This document shows positions 27,482-37,394 of a stretch of DNA of 64,000 bases, piece after piece. Both the position numbers and the translations under genes were made by a program. Origin of the DNA: Helicobacter sp. 11S02629-2 (lineage in GTDB: Bacteria; Campylobacterota; Campylobacteria; Campylobacterales; Helicobacteraceae); NCBI RefSeq assembly GCF_002272875.1, contig NZ_MLAN01000002.1:228419-292418 (forward strand), written 5' to 3'. The notes beneath the pieces were generated by a model, which worked only from the letters and a program-made list of their open reading frames with translations, was not told the DNA's origin and ran no database searches. The first letter of the stretch is position 1, and every line of letters starts with the position of its first letter.

Positions 27482-28825
27482 ATGAGTTGGACTAAAAGTA
27501 CATGGAGAGACTTCCCTATAAAGCAGCATCCTACCTATAAGGATAAAGAGCACATAAAAAAAGTAGAAGAGATACTAAGTAGCTATCCTCCACTAGTTTT
27601 TGCAAGGGAGGCTGATAAGCTAAGAAGTGGTTTTGCTAAGGCTTCTAAAGGCAAGGCTTTCTTACTTCAAGGGGGTGATTGTGCTGAGAGCTTTTCTCAG
27701 TTTAGTGCTAATAATATAAGAGATATGTTTAAGATCATCCTTCAAATGAGCGTCATACTAACCTTTGCTTCAAGCTATCCAGTTATAAAAGTAGGGCGTC
27801 TTGCAGGACAGTTTGCAAAGCCGAGATCAAGTGATACAGAGATTATTGATGGGGTAACTTATCCTAGTTATAGAGGTGATCTTATCAATGAGCAAGATTT
27901 AAATGCAAGGGAGCCAGACCCAGAAAAGCTTTTAAGAGGTTATAACCAAAGTGCAAGCACGCTTAATCTTTTGCGAGCTTTTGCTCAAGGAGGCTTCGCA
28001 GACCTTGCTTCAGTGCATAAGTGGAATCTAGAGTTTGTGCACAATAACAACTTTGGCAAGCGCTTTACTTTGCTAGCTGATGAGATAACTAAGTCTTTAA
28101 AGTTTTTAGAAGCTTGTGGAATCTCAAGTGAGAATAACTCAGCACTTAGGGAAGTAGACTTTTATACTTCTCATGAAGCCTTGGTTTTAAACTACGAAGA
28201 GGCTTTGACACGTCAAGATAGCCTAAGTGGTAAGTGGTATGACTGTAGTGCACATATGCTTTGGATAGGTGAAAGGACGCGTGACCTTGATCATGCACAT
28301 GTTGAGTTTTTAAGAGGAGTTCACAACCCTATAGGTGTAAAAATCGGGCCTAATGCCACTAAAGAAGACATCCTAGGACTTTGTGAAAAGCTAAACTCAC
28401 GCAATGAAAGCGGTAGACTTAATCTAATAGTGCGCATGGGAAGCGAGAAGATAAAAGATAGACTTCCAGCCCTTTTAGATTCCATAAAAGGCTATGGGCT
28501 AGAGATACTTTGGAGCTGTGATCCAATGCATGGTAATACTAAGACTTCAAGCAGCGGTTATAAGACTAGAGACTTTGGAGATGTCGTAAGTGAGATAAAA
28601 AGCTTTTTTGAGATTCATAGGCAAAATGGCAGCATCCCTGGGGGGCTTCATCTTGAGATGACTGGTCAAGACGTCACAGAGTGCATAGGTGGCTTACAAG
28701 AGATAAGCGATGATATCTTGCATAAAAGCTATAAAACTCAGTGTGACCCAAGGCTTAATGCCATCCAAGCCTTAGAGCTTAGCTTTTTGGTATCTGATAT
28801 ATTAAAAGGGAGTGCAAGTATTTAA
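27482..28825 (+). CDS. Class II (plant-type) DAHP synthase
   Basis: 447 aa from the ATG at 27482 with an AAAAGG site; an in-frame ATG at 27458 overlaps pheA. '[12 protein letters not shown]', '[16 protein letters not shown]', '[14 protein letters not shown]', 'GVKIGPNA' and '[10 protein letters not shown]' are class II signatures, unrelated in sequence to the E. coli AroFGH enzymes. It condenses PEP and erythrose-4-phosphate, entering the shikimate pathway. It is last in the lysA-pheA-DAHP synthase run and is followed by the inverted repeats at 28861-28919. Confidence 0.95.
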   Translation: MSWTKSTWRDFPIKQHPTYKDKEHIKKVEEILSSYPPLVFAREADKLRSGFAKASKGKAFLLQGGDCAESFSQFSANNIRDMFKIILQMSVILTFASSYPVIKVGRLAGQFAKPRSSDTEIIDGVTYPSYRGDLINEQDLNAREPDPEKLLRGYNQSASTLNLLRAFAQGGFADLASVHKWNLEFVHNNNFGKRFTLLADEITKSLKFLEACGISSENNSALREVDFYTSHEALVLNYEEALTRQDSLSGKWYDCSAHMLWIGERTRDLDHAHVEFLRGVHNPIGVKIGPNATKEDILGLCEKLNSRNESGRLNLIVRMGSEKIKDRLPALLDSIKGYGLEILWSCDPMHGNTKTSSSGYKTRDFGDVVSEIKSFFEIHRQNGSIPGGLHLEMTGQDVTECIGGLQEISDDILHKSYKTQCDPRLNAIQALELSFLVSDILKGSASI

Positions 28826-28860
28826 GGGCAAGTATTTAAGAGCAAGTGTCTAGGGGAGTA

Positions 28861-28919
28861 TCTAAGGCTAGGTTTTTAGCCTTAGATAAAAAATAGATTC
28901 TATAAATTTATAGAATCTA
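28861..28919. terminator. Two inverted repeats between convergent genes
   Basis: First: TCTAAGGCT (28861-28869), 8-base loop, AGCCTTAGA (28878-28886). Second: a 26-base perfect palindrome, 28894-28919, with 13-bp arms made of TAGATTCTATAAA and its complement, so two GAATCT words face each other. They lie where the DAHP synthase and outer membrane protein transcripts meet, consistent with bidirectional termination. Confidence 0.6.
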
Positions 28920-28943
28920 AATCCTAATCACTCCTTGCTAAAG

Positions 28944-30458
28944 TTAGTTATTGCCACCAAAGTAGTAAGTATAGTTTAGGGTTATATCACTACTTGCAAG
29001 GGCATTAGTGCTATTTCTAAAGTAGTATTGATACTCTAAAGATACACTTTGATTTTGTCCTATAAAAGCTATAAGACCAAACTTTATAGTTGGAAGCACA
29101 CTAGCAGTACTTGGTATAAAGCTAGGTTTAGTTGTTGAAGCTGCTTCTATGCGTCTGTTATTTCTACTATTAAGATAAGCGATTAATGTTGCTAGGTCAA
29201 GTGGACTTATATCTGAGTTAGTTGCATTATTACCAAAGCCACTAAGACCACCTAAGCCATTTAGATTATTACCACCTATGCTTGTTCCTGCAGTGCCTGT
29301 GTTTCCACTAGCTGGAGGAGTAGGTCTGTTTTGTGCGTCTACTATCCTTTGACTAATGTTTGCAAGGCTAGTTTGTGCATTTTGCAAGTTTGTTAGACTT
29401 TGATTAAAAGCATTTCTATCACCTACTCCTTGATTGACTAAGCTTTGTCCTATATTTCTTGGATCATTAGCGTTATTTACTGCTCTAACTGCTTGGGCTA
29501 GATTAGAAGAAGCTTGGGCAAGGTTATTAAGGCTTAGTGCAGAGCTTGCTTGACCTACTAGGCTATTTATCTGGTTTGCTATATTGTTTATATCACTTGT
29601 AGCTTGGCTTACTTGGGCATTTCTATTGCCATTAAAAGCAGCTTGGGCTTGATTTAAGGCTTGGTTTGCTTGATTAAGTGCATTTTGTGCACGGTTCTTA
29701 GCATCTTGTGCACCTGGTAAGTTTAGATCCTTTATCTGCTTATCTATTCTGTCTAGTTGGCTAAAGCCTGCATAACAACCGCCTATGCTAGTAGCACAAG
29801 AGGAGTTCCAAAGGTCCCTGCGAGGGGCATTTCTGTTTAAAGCGTCTATTTGACTTTGTATATTGGTTACATTATTCTGTGCACTATTAAAAGCATTTTG
29901 TGCATTTTGTTGATTCTGTCTTGCTTGATTAAGTGCATTTTGTAAGCTAGGAAGAGTATTTACAAGATCAGTTAGTGAAGCAGCGCCTATTACACTTCCT
30001 TGAAGTGCCCCACTACTTTGAGTAGTTGCAGCTACATTATCATTAGTCCTTATAGCAAGACCTGCTCCTACTATATAACCTATCTTTATAAAACCATCAC
30101 CTACATCAAAGGCTTGTACAAAGTCTAAGTTTACAAAGTACTGAGGGACAAAGGCTTGTTGCATACTATAAGCACCTACTCCAACACTTGCCCTAAGTCC
30201 TAAAGTGCTATTAGGAGTAGTAGTAAAAAGTGCAGTACCTAGACTTAACTTAGCATTAGCCCCAGCTCCAGAAAATCTTACACCTTCTGGTACTTTTTCT
30301 GTGTTAAATCCTCCTCCTATACCACCACCTACGGTAAACTTCATACCATTTATTGCATTACTTTGGTGATTAGATGGAGTTACTTCTGCTGCAGTTGCCA
30401 TGCTACCTAGGCTTAGTGCCAAACTAGCTGCTATGATAATCTTAGTTACTTTTTTCAT
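28944..30458 (-). CDS. Adhesin-like outer membrane protein with long helical insert
   Basis: 504 aa. A signal peptide ending 'SMATAAE' (about 24) is followed by beta strands (about 38-140), a helical region of about 200 residues rich in Asn, Gln and Ala (165-375, e.g. 'ALNQANQALNQAQAAFN'), a Gly/Asn linker (about 380-415), and C-terminal strands (about 445-504) ending 'TLNYTYYFGGNN'. Two cysteines at 221 and 228 flank a short loop in the helical part. A barrel carrying a helical extracellular domain recalls the Hop adhesins SabA and BabA. It is smaller than those and the receptor is unknown. Confidence 0.78.
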   Translation of the reverse strand: MKKVTKIIIAASLALSLGSMATAAEVTPSNHQSNAINGMKFTVGGGIGGGFNTEKVPEGVRFSGAGANAKLSLGTALFTTTPNSTLGLRASVGVGAYSMQQAFVPQYFVNLDFVQAFDVGDGFIKIGYIVGAGLAIRTNDNVAATTQSSGALQGSVIGAASLTDLVNTLPSLQNALNQARQNQQNAQNAFNSAQNNVTNIQSQIDALNRNAPRRDLWNSSCATSIGGCYAGFSQLDRIDKQIKDLNLPGAQDAKNRAQNALNQANQALNQAQAAFNGNRNAQVSQATSDINNIANQINSLVGQASSALSLNNLAQASSNLAQAVRAVNNANDPRNIGQSLVNQGVGDRNAFNQSLTNLQNAQTSLANISQRIVDAQNRPTPPASGNTGTAGTSIGGNNLNGLGGLSGFGNNATNSDISPLDLATLIAYLNSRNNRRIEAASTTKPSFIPSTASVLPTIKFGLIAFIGQNQSVSLEYQYYFRNSTNALASSDITLNYTYYFGGNN

Positions 30459-30782
30459 ACTTGGCCTCTTTTTGTATGTTTTTGTTTTTTACTTTGATGA
30501 ACTCTATATGACCTTTTATAAGTGCTTTTATTTCTAATGCATGGATGTATGTTTTGGGATTGTAAGAGGTTTAGTTAAAAGGGAATCTTAATCTTTATAA
30601 AATTTATAAAATAGATTTTTAAAGTAGCTTTATGTTTTACTTTATAAAGGCTAGTTTTAGTGTTTTTATGATTAAAAAGGAGTTTGTAAAAGTTTTTGTT
30701 TAACAAAGGGTATTATCTAAAACTTAAAAGAAGCTAAGAGGTAGCCACATGTTAGTGGCATCCCAAATCCATATTTTTAAAG
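30459..30782. other. Intergenic/promoter region of the adhesin-like gene
   Basis: 324 bp, very AT-rich, between the transketolase end and the adhesin-like gene start (both minus strand). It must hold the adhesin-like gene promoter and any transketolase terminator. One GGAATCT word lies near 30586. I do not see a homopolymer longer than about seven, nor a small gene. Confidence 0.45.
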
Positions 30783-32699
30783 TTAGCCTAAAAGCGTTTT
30801 TGCTTTTTTGACTACGTTTTCTACACTAAAGCCAAAGTGTTTAAAGAGTACATCACCTTTGCCACTAGCCCCAAAGCTTTCCATACTTAAGACATCATCA
30901 GCCAAAGCATAAAGCTCTAAGCCCCTTAAAGCTTCAACTGCTAGCACTTTAGAATCTTTAAATAGCTCTTTTTTATACTCTTTGCTAGATTCTAAGAAAA
31001 GATCAAAACTAGGCATGCTTACAACCTGAGTAGAGATGCCTTCAGTCTCTAAGACTTTTTGTGCTTTTAAGCAAAGCTCTACTTCACTTCCACTAGCTAG
31101 TAAGCTAAGTGTTGGAATCTTGCTAGCCTTAGCTTTTATATAAGCACCATTACTTACATTTTCAAGGCTTGGCATCTCTAGTACTTCTAGGTTTTGGCGA
31201 CTTAACACAAACATATTAGGTGCTTGTAAGCTTAGGGCTACTTTCATGCAAGCTATGTTTTCATTAGCATCGCATGGACGCCACGTGATAAGATTAGGCA
31301 TGGCTCTAAAGTGAGTTAGTTGCTCTATTGGCTGGTGGGTTTGTCCATCTTCGCCAACACCTATGCTGTCATGAGTAAAGACGTATAAAACTTTAGCCTT
31401 CATGATAGAAGCTATCCTTATACTTGGACTTAGATAGTCGCTAAAGACAAAAAAGGTCGCACAAAAAGGCCTATAGATTCCATAGTTTGCAAAAGCATTA
31501 CTTATAGCCCCCATGGCGTGCTCTCTTATACCAAAGTGCATATTATTACCCTCTGGGAAGCTGCCTGTTTTAAAAAGAGTTGTGTTGTTACTTGGGGCTA
31601 GGTCTGCACTACCACCTATAAAGCCTAAGTCAAACTCACTTATAGCATTTAGTATCTCACCATTACTAACCCTTGTAGCTAAAGACTTACCTACTTCATA
31701 GCTTTTAAACTCTAGCTTGCTAAAGTCTGGATTTTGCAAAGATTCTAAAAGGGTAAGTTTTTCTTTATCGCCAGTTATAAGTTTTTTTCTCCATATAGCA
31801 TAAGCCCTAGCACCTCTCATCCTAACGCCATCAAAAAAAGCCCTAGAAGCTGAAGTCACATTAAAGCTAGCGTTTGCTAACTCTAAGGCTTGCTTGCTTT
31901 TAGCTATGACTTCCATGCCTAGTGGGGCACCATGGGTTTTATGACTACCTTCAAGCCCAACTGCACCTTTGCCAATGATAGTTTTTGCGATTATTAAAGT
32001 TGGTTTGGTAGCTTTTTTGGTAGCTTCAAAAGCCTTATCTATCTCATCAAAATCATGCCCATTAATTTTAATAACATCAAAGCCTACTGCAAGGAATCTT
32101 TTTTCAACATCTTCGCTAAAAGTGATGCTTACATCTCCTTCTATACTTATGTTGTTACTATCATAGATTAAGACTAAGTTATCAAGCTTAAAGTGACCTG
32201 CTAGTGAAGTTGCCTCATAGCTTATGCCCTCTTCTAAGTCGCCATCCCCACAAAAGCAATACACTTTATGGTCTATTAAGTCTCCTAATAGATTTTGTGC
32301 TCTTTTTGCTGCCATAGCAAAACCTACAGCATTAGCTATACCTTGACCTAGTGGACCAGTAGTTATCTCAATGCCCGGAGTGTGTTTATACTCAGGATGA
32401 CCCGGAGTTAAGGAGCCAAACTTTCTAAACTCTTTTAAGTCTTGTAAAGATACTTCAAAGCCCCAAAGATGCAAAAGTGCATATATTAAAGCACTTACGT
32501 GCCCACCACTAAAAACTAGTCTGTCTCTATTTAGCCATGTCGTGTTTTCTACATCTACATTTATATGTTTACTTAAAACTACAGCTAGATCAGCTAGCCC
32601 TAAAGGGGCACCGGGGTGGCCACTGTTTGCGTTTTGTACCATGTCAGCACAAAGCATCCTTAGTTCATCTGCGATTTTTTGGAGATTGTGAGTTTGCAT
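30783..32699 (-). CDS. tkt: Transketolase
   Basis: 638 aa from the ATG at 32699, which has AAGG 8 bases upstream; the frame is open to 32744 but that extension lacks a ribosome site. 'MVQNANSGHPGAPLGLAD' at the start, 'GPLGQGIANAVGFAMA', the thiamine-diphosphate motif 'CGDGDLEEGISYE...LVLIYDSNNISIEG', and 'FGIREHAMGAI', 'GVGEDGQTHQPIEQL'. It interconverts pentose- and hexose-phosphates and supplies erythrose-4-phosphate to the DAHP synthase encoded nearby. Confidence 0.95.
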   Translation of the reverse strand: MQTHNLQKIADELRMLCADMVQNANSGHPGAPLGLADLAVVLSKHINVDVENTTWLNRDRLVFSGGHVSALIYALLHLWGFEVSLQDLKEFRKFGSLTPGHPEYKHTPGIEITTGPLGQGIANAVGFAMAAKRAQNLLGDLIDHKVYCFCGDGDLEEGISYEATSLAGHFKLDNLVLIYDSNNISIEGDVSITFSEDVEKRFLAVGFDVIKINGHDFDEIDKAFEATKKATKPTLIIAKTIIGKGAVGLEGSHKTHGAPLGMEVIAKSKQALELANASFNVTSASRAFFDGVRMRGARAYAIWRKKLITGDKEKLTLLESLQNPDFSKLEFKSYEVGKSLATRVSNGEILNAISEFDLGFIGGSADLAPSNNTTLFKTGSFPEGNNMHFGIREHAMGAISNAFANYGIYRPFCATFFVFSDYLSPSIRIASIMKAKVLYVFTHDSIGVGEDGQTHQPIEQLTHFRAMPNLITWRPCDANENIACMKVALSLQAPNMFVLSRQNLEVLEMPSLENVSNGAYIKAKASKIPTLSLLASGSEVELCLKAQKVLETEGISTQVVSMPSFDLFLESSKEYKKELFKDSKVLAVEALRGLELYALADDVLSMESFGASGKGDVLFKHFGFSVENVVKKAKTLLG

Positions 32700-33021
32700 G
32701 AAAGCTACCTTAAGTTGGGAGTTAAACTGTATATTTTGATACAAACTATTATATTAGATTCTTGATGATTTTAGTTTTATAGAGATTAGTCTAGATTTAC
32801 ACAGAAAAAAAGTTACAAAGTTTATTTTAGGCTTTTTATCCTGCTTAGAATCGTCAATAAAAAACGTTACATATTTGCTCATTTTAATATTTAAAGCTAA
32901 AAATGTTTAAAAAAGTAACTATTAAAGCCTAAAAATCCCCCATTAGACAAGCCTATAACCCCACCTGCAATAAAGTTTGTTTATAGTTAAACAGACTTAA
33001 GTGATACCAAGGAGTTAATTT
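32700..33021. promoter_or_regulatory. Divergent promoter region between tkt and acs
   Basis: 322 bp between divergently transcribed genes, so it should contain both promoters. Two distant copies of TTTTAGGCTTT in inverted orientation are visible (near 32827 and 32925), about 100 bp apart. I cannot point to certain -10 boxes. Confidence 0.4.
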
Positions 33022-35016
33022 ATGGAAAATATAGATAATGACTTAGAATTTGCACAGACAATATTCAAACCAAATAGAGAGTTCGCAAAGAAAGCCCGCA
33101 TCAAAAATATGTGCGAATATGATGACTTGTGCTATGACGCAGATGAGAATTATGAAAAGTTTTGGGGGGATTTAGCTAAAGAAAAGCTTACATGGTATAA
33201 GCCTTTTACTAAGACTTTAGATTCTAGCAAGGCACCGTTTTATAAGTGGTTTGAAGGCGGTAAGATTAACGCAAGTGTGCAGTGCTTAGATAGGCACTTA
33301 GAAGATAAGAAAAACAAAGTCGCCATCATCTTTGAAGGTGAGATGGGAGACTATAAGGCCATATCTTATAGAAGGCTTTATGATGAGGTTAATAGGACTG
33401 CAAACCTACTTAAAAATCAGTTTGCCATCAAAAAAGGCGATAGGGTAGTTATCTATATGCCTATGATTCCAGAAACTGCTATCATGATGCTAGCTTGTGC
33501 TCGTATCGGGGCTATACACTCAGTAGTTTTTGGAGGCTTTAGTCCAGAAGCTATAAGAGATAGGATTAACGACGCAGAGGCTAAGTTAGTCATAACTGCT
33601 GATGGAGCCTTTAGAAAAGGTAAGCCTTATATGCTAAAACCAAGCGTTGATAAGGCACTTGAAAATGACGCCTGCCCAAGCGTGCAAAAAGTGTTAATCG
33701 TTGAAAGAAACCATCAAGATATAAACTATGTTAGAGGCCGTGACTTTATCTATAGCGAGATGGTAGAAAACGAATCTAGTAAGTGTGAGCCAGAGATGAT
33801 GGATAGTGATGATCCACTTTTTTTACTTTACACAAGTGGAAGCACTGGTAAGCCAAAAGGTGTGCAGCATAGCACAGCTGGTTATATGCTTCAAGCCCAG
33901 CTTACTATGGAGTGGGTCTTTGATATCAGGGATAATGATAACTATTGGTGTGCGGCTGATGTTGGCTGGATAACTGGTCATACATATATAGTATATGGTC
34001 CTCTAGCTTGTGGGGCAACTACTCTTATCTATGAAGGAACACCGGGCTATCCAAACTATGGAAGATGGTGGCAGATGATAGAACACTATAAGATAGATAA
34101 GTTTTATACCTCTCCTACGGCTATAAGGATGCTTCATGCTGAAGGGCCTAATGAACCTCAAAAGTACGACTTAAGTTCCCTAAAAGTGCTAGGAACTGTT
34201 GGCGAGCCTATAAACCCAACTGCGTGGAAGTGGTTTAGAGAAGTTATAGGTGGAGGAAGATGTTCTATAGTTGATACTTGGTGGCAGACTGAAACAGGTG
34301 GACATATGATAACTCCACTTCCGGGAGCTACCCCACTAAAACCGGGCTGTGCTACCTTGCCACTCCCTGGAATCATGGCAGAAGTTATAGATGAAGAAGG
34401 TAATAAAAAAGAGCCCGGAGAGCAAGGCTTACTTTGTATAACTAAGCCTTGGCCTTCTATGATAAGAACTATATGGGGAGATCCAGATAGATATGTATCA
34501 AGCTACTTCTCTCAGGCTAAAAAAGACGGCAAGCCAGTTTATTTTTCAGGTGATGCTGCTATGTATGATGATAGAGGCTATATAACCATCATAGGAAGGA
34601 CTGATGATGTGGTTAATGTTAGTGGACATAGACTTGGCACTGCTGAAGTTGAAGCAGCTATAGCCAAACATCCAGCTGTTGCAGAAAGTGCTGTAGTAAG
34701 TAAGCAAAACCCTATAAAAGGTGAAAGTCTTTTTGCTTTTGTGGTGCTTCAAAATGGTGCAAGTTGTAACCTAGGTGAGGGCGTTGAACACTTAAAAGAG
34801 ATAAATAACATAATCTCAACTGAGATAGGAAATATCGCTAAGCTTGATGATATCATGTATGTGCCGGGGCTTCCTAAAACTAGAAGTGGCAAGATAATGA
34901 GACGTATTTTAAGGTCTATTGCAAGAGGAGAGGCTATAACTCAAGATATCTCAACCTTAGATGATCCTAATGTTGTAAAAGAGATTCTAAGCATAGCTAG
35001 TAATGAGTCAAATTAA
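33022..35016 (+). CDS. acs: Acetyl-CoA synthetase
   Basis: 664 aa. AMP-forming enzyme with the P-loop '[12 protein letters not shown]', '[16 protein letters not shown]', '[16 protein letters not shown]', and the C-terminal '[14 protein letters not shown]', whose lysine is the site of acetyl regulation in characterised homologues. It activates acetate in the cytoplasm. A strong AAGGAG precedes the ATG. It is transcribed alone, divergent from tkt. Confidence 0.96.
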   Translation: MENIDNDLEFAQTIFKPNREFAKKARIKNMCEYDDLCYDADENYEKFWGDLAKEKLTWYKPFTKTLDSSKAPFYKWFEGGKINASVQCLDRHLEDKKNKVAIIFEGEMGDYKAISYRRLYDEVNRTANLLKNQFAIKKGDRVVIYMPMIPETAIMMLACARIGAIHSVVFGGFSPEAIRDRINDAEAKLVITADGAFRKGKPYMLKPSVDKALENDACPSVQKVLIVERNHQDINYVRGRDFIYSEMVENESSKCEPEMMDSDDPLFLLYTSGSTGKPKGVQHSTAGYMLQAQLTMEWVFDIRDNDNYWCAADVGWITGHTYIVYGPLACGATTLIYEGTPGYPNYGRWWQMIEHYKIDKFYTSPTAIRMLHAEGPNEPQKYDLSSLKVLGTVGEPINPTAWKWFREVIGGGRCSIVDTWWQTETGGHMITPLPGATPLKPGCATLPLPGIMAEVIDEEGNKKEPGEQGLLCITKPWPSMIRTIWGDPDRYVSSYFSQAKKDGKPVYFSGDAAMYDDRGYITIIGRTDDVVNVSGHRLGTAEVEAAIAKHPAVAESAVVSKQNPIKGESLFAFVVLQNGASCNLGEGVEHLKEINNIISTEIGNIAKLDDIMYVPGLPKTRSGKIMRRILRSIARGEAITQDISTLDDPNVVKEILSIASNESN

Positions 35017-35266
35017 AAAATATTAGTTTGCTTGCAGCCTAGATTACTTTTAGTGCGAGGGTGTTTAGTGTAAGGCACCTAGTGCAAAGGTATCTCCTAG
35101 TATATGATAGAGCAATGTTAAAAGATAAAGTAAGGCGATAAAACTACCCTAGCATGCACGATGCTTCTTAAAAGATTTAAAATTGCTATTTAAAGCAAAG
35201 CGTAAAGGAAGCTAAGCTTGCCTATTATGTGCTGTATATAACAAAATACATTGCTATAATTATGTC

Positions 35267-35456
35267 GCCTAGAAGGTTCGTGGTCTTTATCATTTTTGCC
35301 AGTCCGTTTATAATACCTTTACCTGGTAGAAACTTGATGGTTATGTGTGTCGCATTTTCGTTAGAAGCTTGCTCTTGAAGCCCCTAACAGGGTTAGAATC
35401 TAGCGCCTAATTAGCCTGTTTTTACCTAAAATGTCGTAGTCTTGTTGGGCTTAGGC
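35267..35456 (+). ncRNA. ssrS: Candidate 6S RNA
   Basis: A 490-bp gap upstream of purD contains an isolated perfect TATAAT at 35255-35260 with no gene after it. From about 35267 a G/C-richer segment of about 190 nt follows, unlike its flanks. Its ends can pair (GCCTA 35267-35271 with TAGGC 35452-35456), with internal segments that can form a long interrupted stem, as 6S RNA requires. I recall the gene lying next to purD in Campylobacterota. 6S RNA mimics an open promoter and sequesters RNA polymerase. I could not fold it or align it. Confidence 0.5.
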
Positions 35457-35510
35457 ATTAGACATAAAGTAACGGCCTTTTGGGTTAAAAAATACTTAGG
35501 TTTATAAATA

Positions 35511-36782
35511 ATGAATATATTGATAATAGGTAATGGGGGTAGAGAGTACTCTTTAGGGCTAGCTTTAAAAAAAGACACTAGAGTAAGTGATATATACTTT
35601 TCTCCTAAGTCTGAGGCTGCAAGTCTTTTTTTGGCTGCTAAATCTTTTGCCTATTCTACAAACGAAGAACTACTAAATAATATAAAACAAAACAATATAG
35701 ATTATGTAATCATAGGGCCAGAGCTACCTTGTGTTTTGGGCTTAAGTGACTTTTTAAGAACTAAAGGCATAAAAGTCTTTGGTATAGATAAGCAAAACGC
35801 AAAGCTAGAAGGCGATAAGTCTTATATGAAAGACTTTGTATCAAAAGCTGGCGTGCCAACTGCAAAATACTTTAAAACCACCAGCTATGAGACTGGAGCT
35901 AACTTTATAGAATCTAACTTTAAAGAAAGTGATGTAATAGTGCTAAAAGCAAGTGGACTTTGTGCAGGTAAAGGTGTGCTGATACTAGATTCTAAAAGTG
36001 AGGCTAAGACTAAGCTAAAAGCTATGCTTAGTGGGGAGCTTTTTGGTGAGGCTGGAAAGTGCGTAGTTATAGAGGAGTTTTTAAAAGGCTATGAGCTTTC
36101 AGTCTTTGCTTTAAGTGATGGCGAAAGTTTTGTAACGCTTCCTCCTTGCCAAGACCATAAAAGATTGCTTGATAACGACAAAGGACCTAATACTGGGGGT
36201 ATGGGTGCTTACTCTCCACTACCTTCTTTTCTTTGTGATAAAGCCTTAATACAAAAGATAGAATCTAAGATCTTAAAGCCAACTTTTGATGCTTTAAAAA
36301 AAGAAGGACATCCTTACGTTGGTGTTATATTTGCCGGTATCATGGTAGTTGGTGGCGAGCCTTACTTGCTAGAGTATAACGTGCGTTTTGGAGACCCAGA
36401 GTGTGAGATACTTTTACCTTCTTTTAAAACCCCGCTTTTAGATGTGCTTTTAGGAGTAGAATCTAAAAACTTACCAAAGATAGAGTTTAATGACAGCTTT
36501 CAAGTTTGTGTAGTTTGTGCGTCTAAAAGCTATCCTTATAAAGCAGATTCTAAAACACCTATGAGCATAGGAGACTTTGAGAAAAGCCTTGGCTACGTGG
36601 CATATGCTAGCACTTTTGTAGAAGGAGATAAGCTTTATGCAGGAAGTGGGAGAGTATGTCTTGCTATAGGTTGTGGCAAAAGTCTAAAAGAAGCTAGGGA
36701 TAATTCCTACATAATCGCTTCAAAGATAGACTTTGAAGGAAAACACATAAGAAAAGATATAGCCTTTCAAGGTCTAGCTTAG
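35511..36782 (+). CDS. purD: Phosphoribosylamine-glycine ligase
   Basis: 423 aa. ATP-grasp enzyme: 'MNILIIGNGGREYSLGLAL' at the start, 'VLKASGLCAGKGVLI', 'EEFLKGYELSVFALSDG', 'NTGGMGAYSPLP', and the metal-binding 'LLEYNVRFGDPECEILLP'. It makes glycinamide ribonucleotide in purine synthesis. It starts a run with the RDD protein (33-bp gap) and lptD. No other purine gene is near. Confidence 0.95.
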   Translation: MNILIIGNGGREYSLGLALKKDTRVSDIYFSPKSEAASLFLAAKSFAYSTNEELLNNIKQNNIDYVIIGPELPCVLGLSDFLRTKGIKVFGIDKQNAKLEGDKSYMKDFVSKAGVPTAKYFKTTSYETGANFIESNFKESDVIVLKASGLCAGKGVLILDSKSEAKTKLKAMLSGELFGEAGKCVVIEEFLKGYELSVFALSDGESFVTLPPCQDHKRLLDNDKGPNTGGMGAYSPLPSFLCDKALIQKIESKILKPTFDALKKEGHPYVGVIFAGIMVVGGEPYLLEYNVRFGDPECEILLPSFKTPLLDVLLGVESKNLPKIEFNDSFQVCVVCASKSYPYKADSKTPMSIGDFEKSLGYVAYASTFVEGDKLYAGSGRVCLAIGCGKSLKEARDNSYIIASKIDFEGKHIRKDIAFQGLA

Positions 36783-36815
36783 AATCTTAAATAATCTAAA
36801 ATCAAAGAAAACATA

Positions 36816-37394
36816 GTGACAAAAAAAGACGAAGTATTAGAAAAAGCCCTTTTTAGAGAAAAGCTAACTTTAGCATCTTTTCCTAAGAGGATACTAGCCC
36901 TTATAGTCGATGTGATAATAGTTTCATTCATCACTTCTTTAATGCTTAGTGGTGCACAAAAAGAAAGGATTAATACCGCAATAGCATCTATCTCTAGTAT
37001 AAGTGCTGACTTAAAGGTTCAATCTGAGATTGACGCTAAAAGTGGCACTAGCAATGCAGCATCTACTAGTGCTCAAATAAAGCTTGCCAGTCAGCTAAGT
37101 GAGGCCTTAGGAGTTGTGCTTTGGTATATAATCATGCTTTTTGTGGTTGATGTGATATATAACAGCTTATTTTTATATCTTTATGGGGCATCTTTAGGGC
37201 TTCTTTTGGTGAAGGCTAAGGTCGTAGATTCTACTTACTTTGATAAGCCTAGACTTACTCAAGCTATCACAAGATCAGTCATAAACTACATCTTAGGTAA
37301 GACTTTTTACATCTCTTTTATATTTGCCCCATTTGATAAGTTTAAACGCACTTTACATGACAGATGGAGTTCTTGTATTGTCATTAATAATTAG
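36816..37394 (+). CDS. RDD-family membrane protein
   Basis: 192 aa from a GTG start. The RDD domain is recognisable: 'FPKRILALIVDVIIVSF' with Arg-Asp in the first helix, an intervening Ser/Ala-rich periplasmic segment (about 50-95), a second helix pair, 'GASLGLLLVKAKVVD', and a C-terminal 'RTLHDRWSSCIVI' (the third conserved Asp). The function of RDD proteins is not settled; some act in ion exchange. The end overlaps the lptD start by 38 bp. The order purD-RDD-lptD resembles one I recall from H. pylori. Confidence 0.82.
   Translation: MTKKDEVLEKALFREKLTLASFPKRILALIVDVIIVSFITSLMLSGAQKERINTAIASISSISADLKVQSEIDAKSGTSNAASTSAQIKLASQLSEALGVVLWYIIMLFVVDVIYNSLFLYLYGASLGLLLVKAKVVDSTYFDKPRLTQAITRSVINYILGKTFYISFIFAPFDKFKRTLHDRWSSCIVINN

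Noticed and set aside
32820..32940. Inverted TTTTAGGCTTT copies as a mobile-element border
   Set aside because: Only 11 bp each, AT-rich, and the flanking similarity is not in matching order, so chance is likely.
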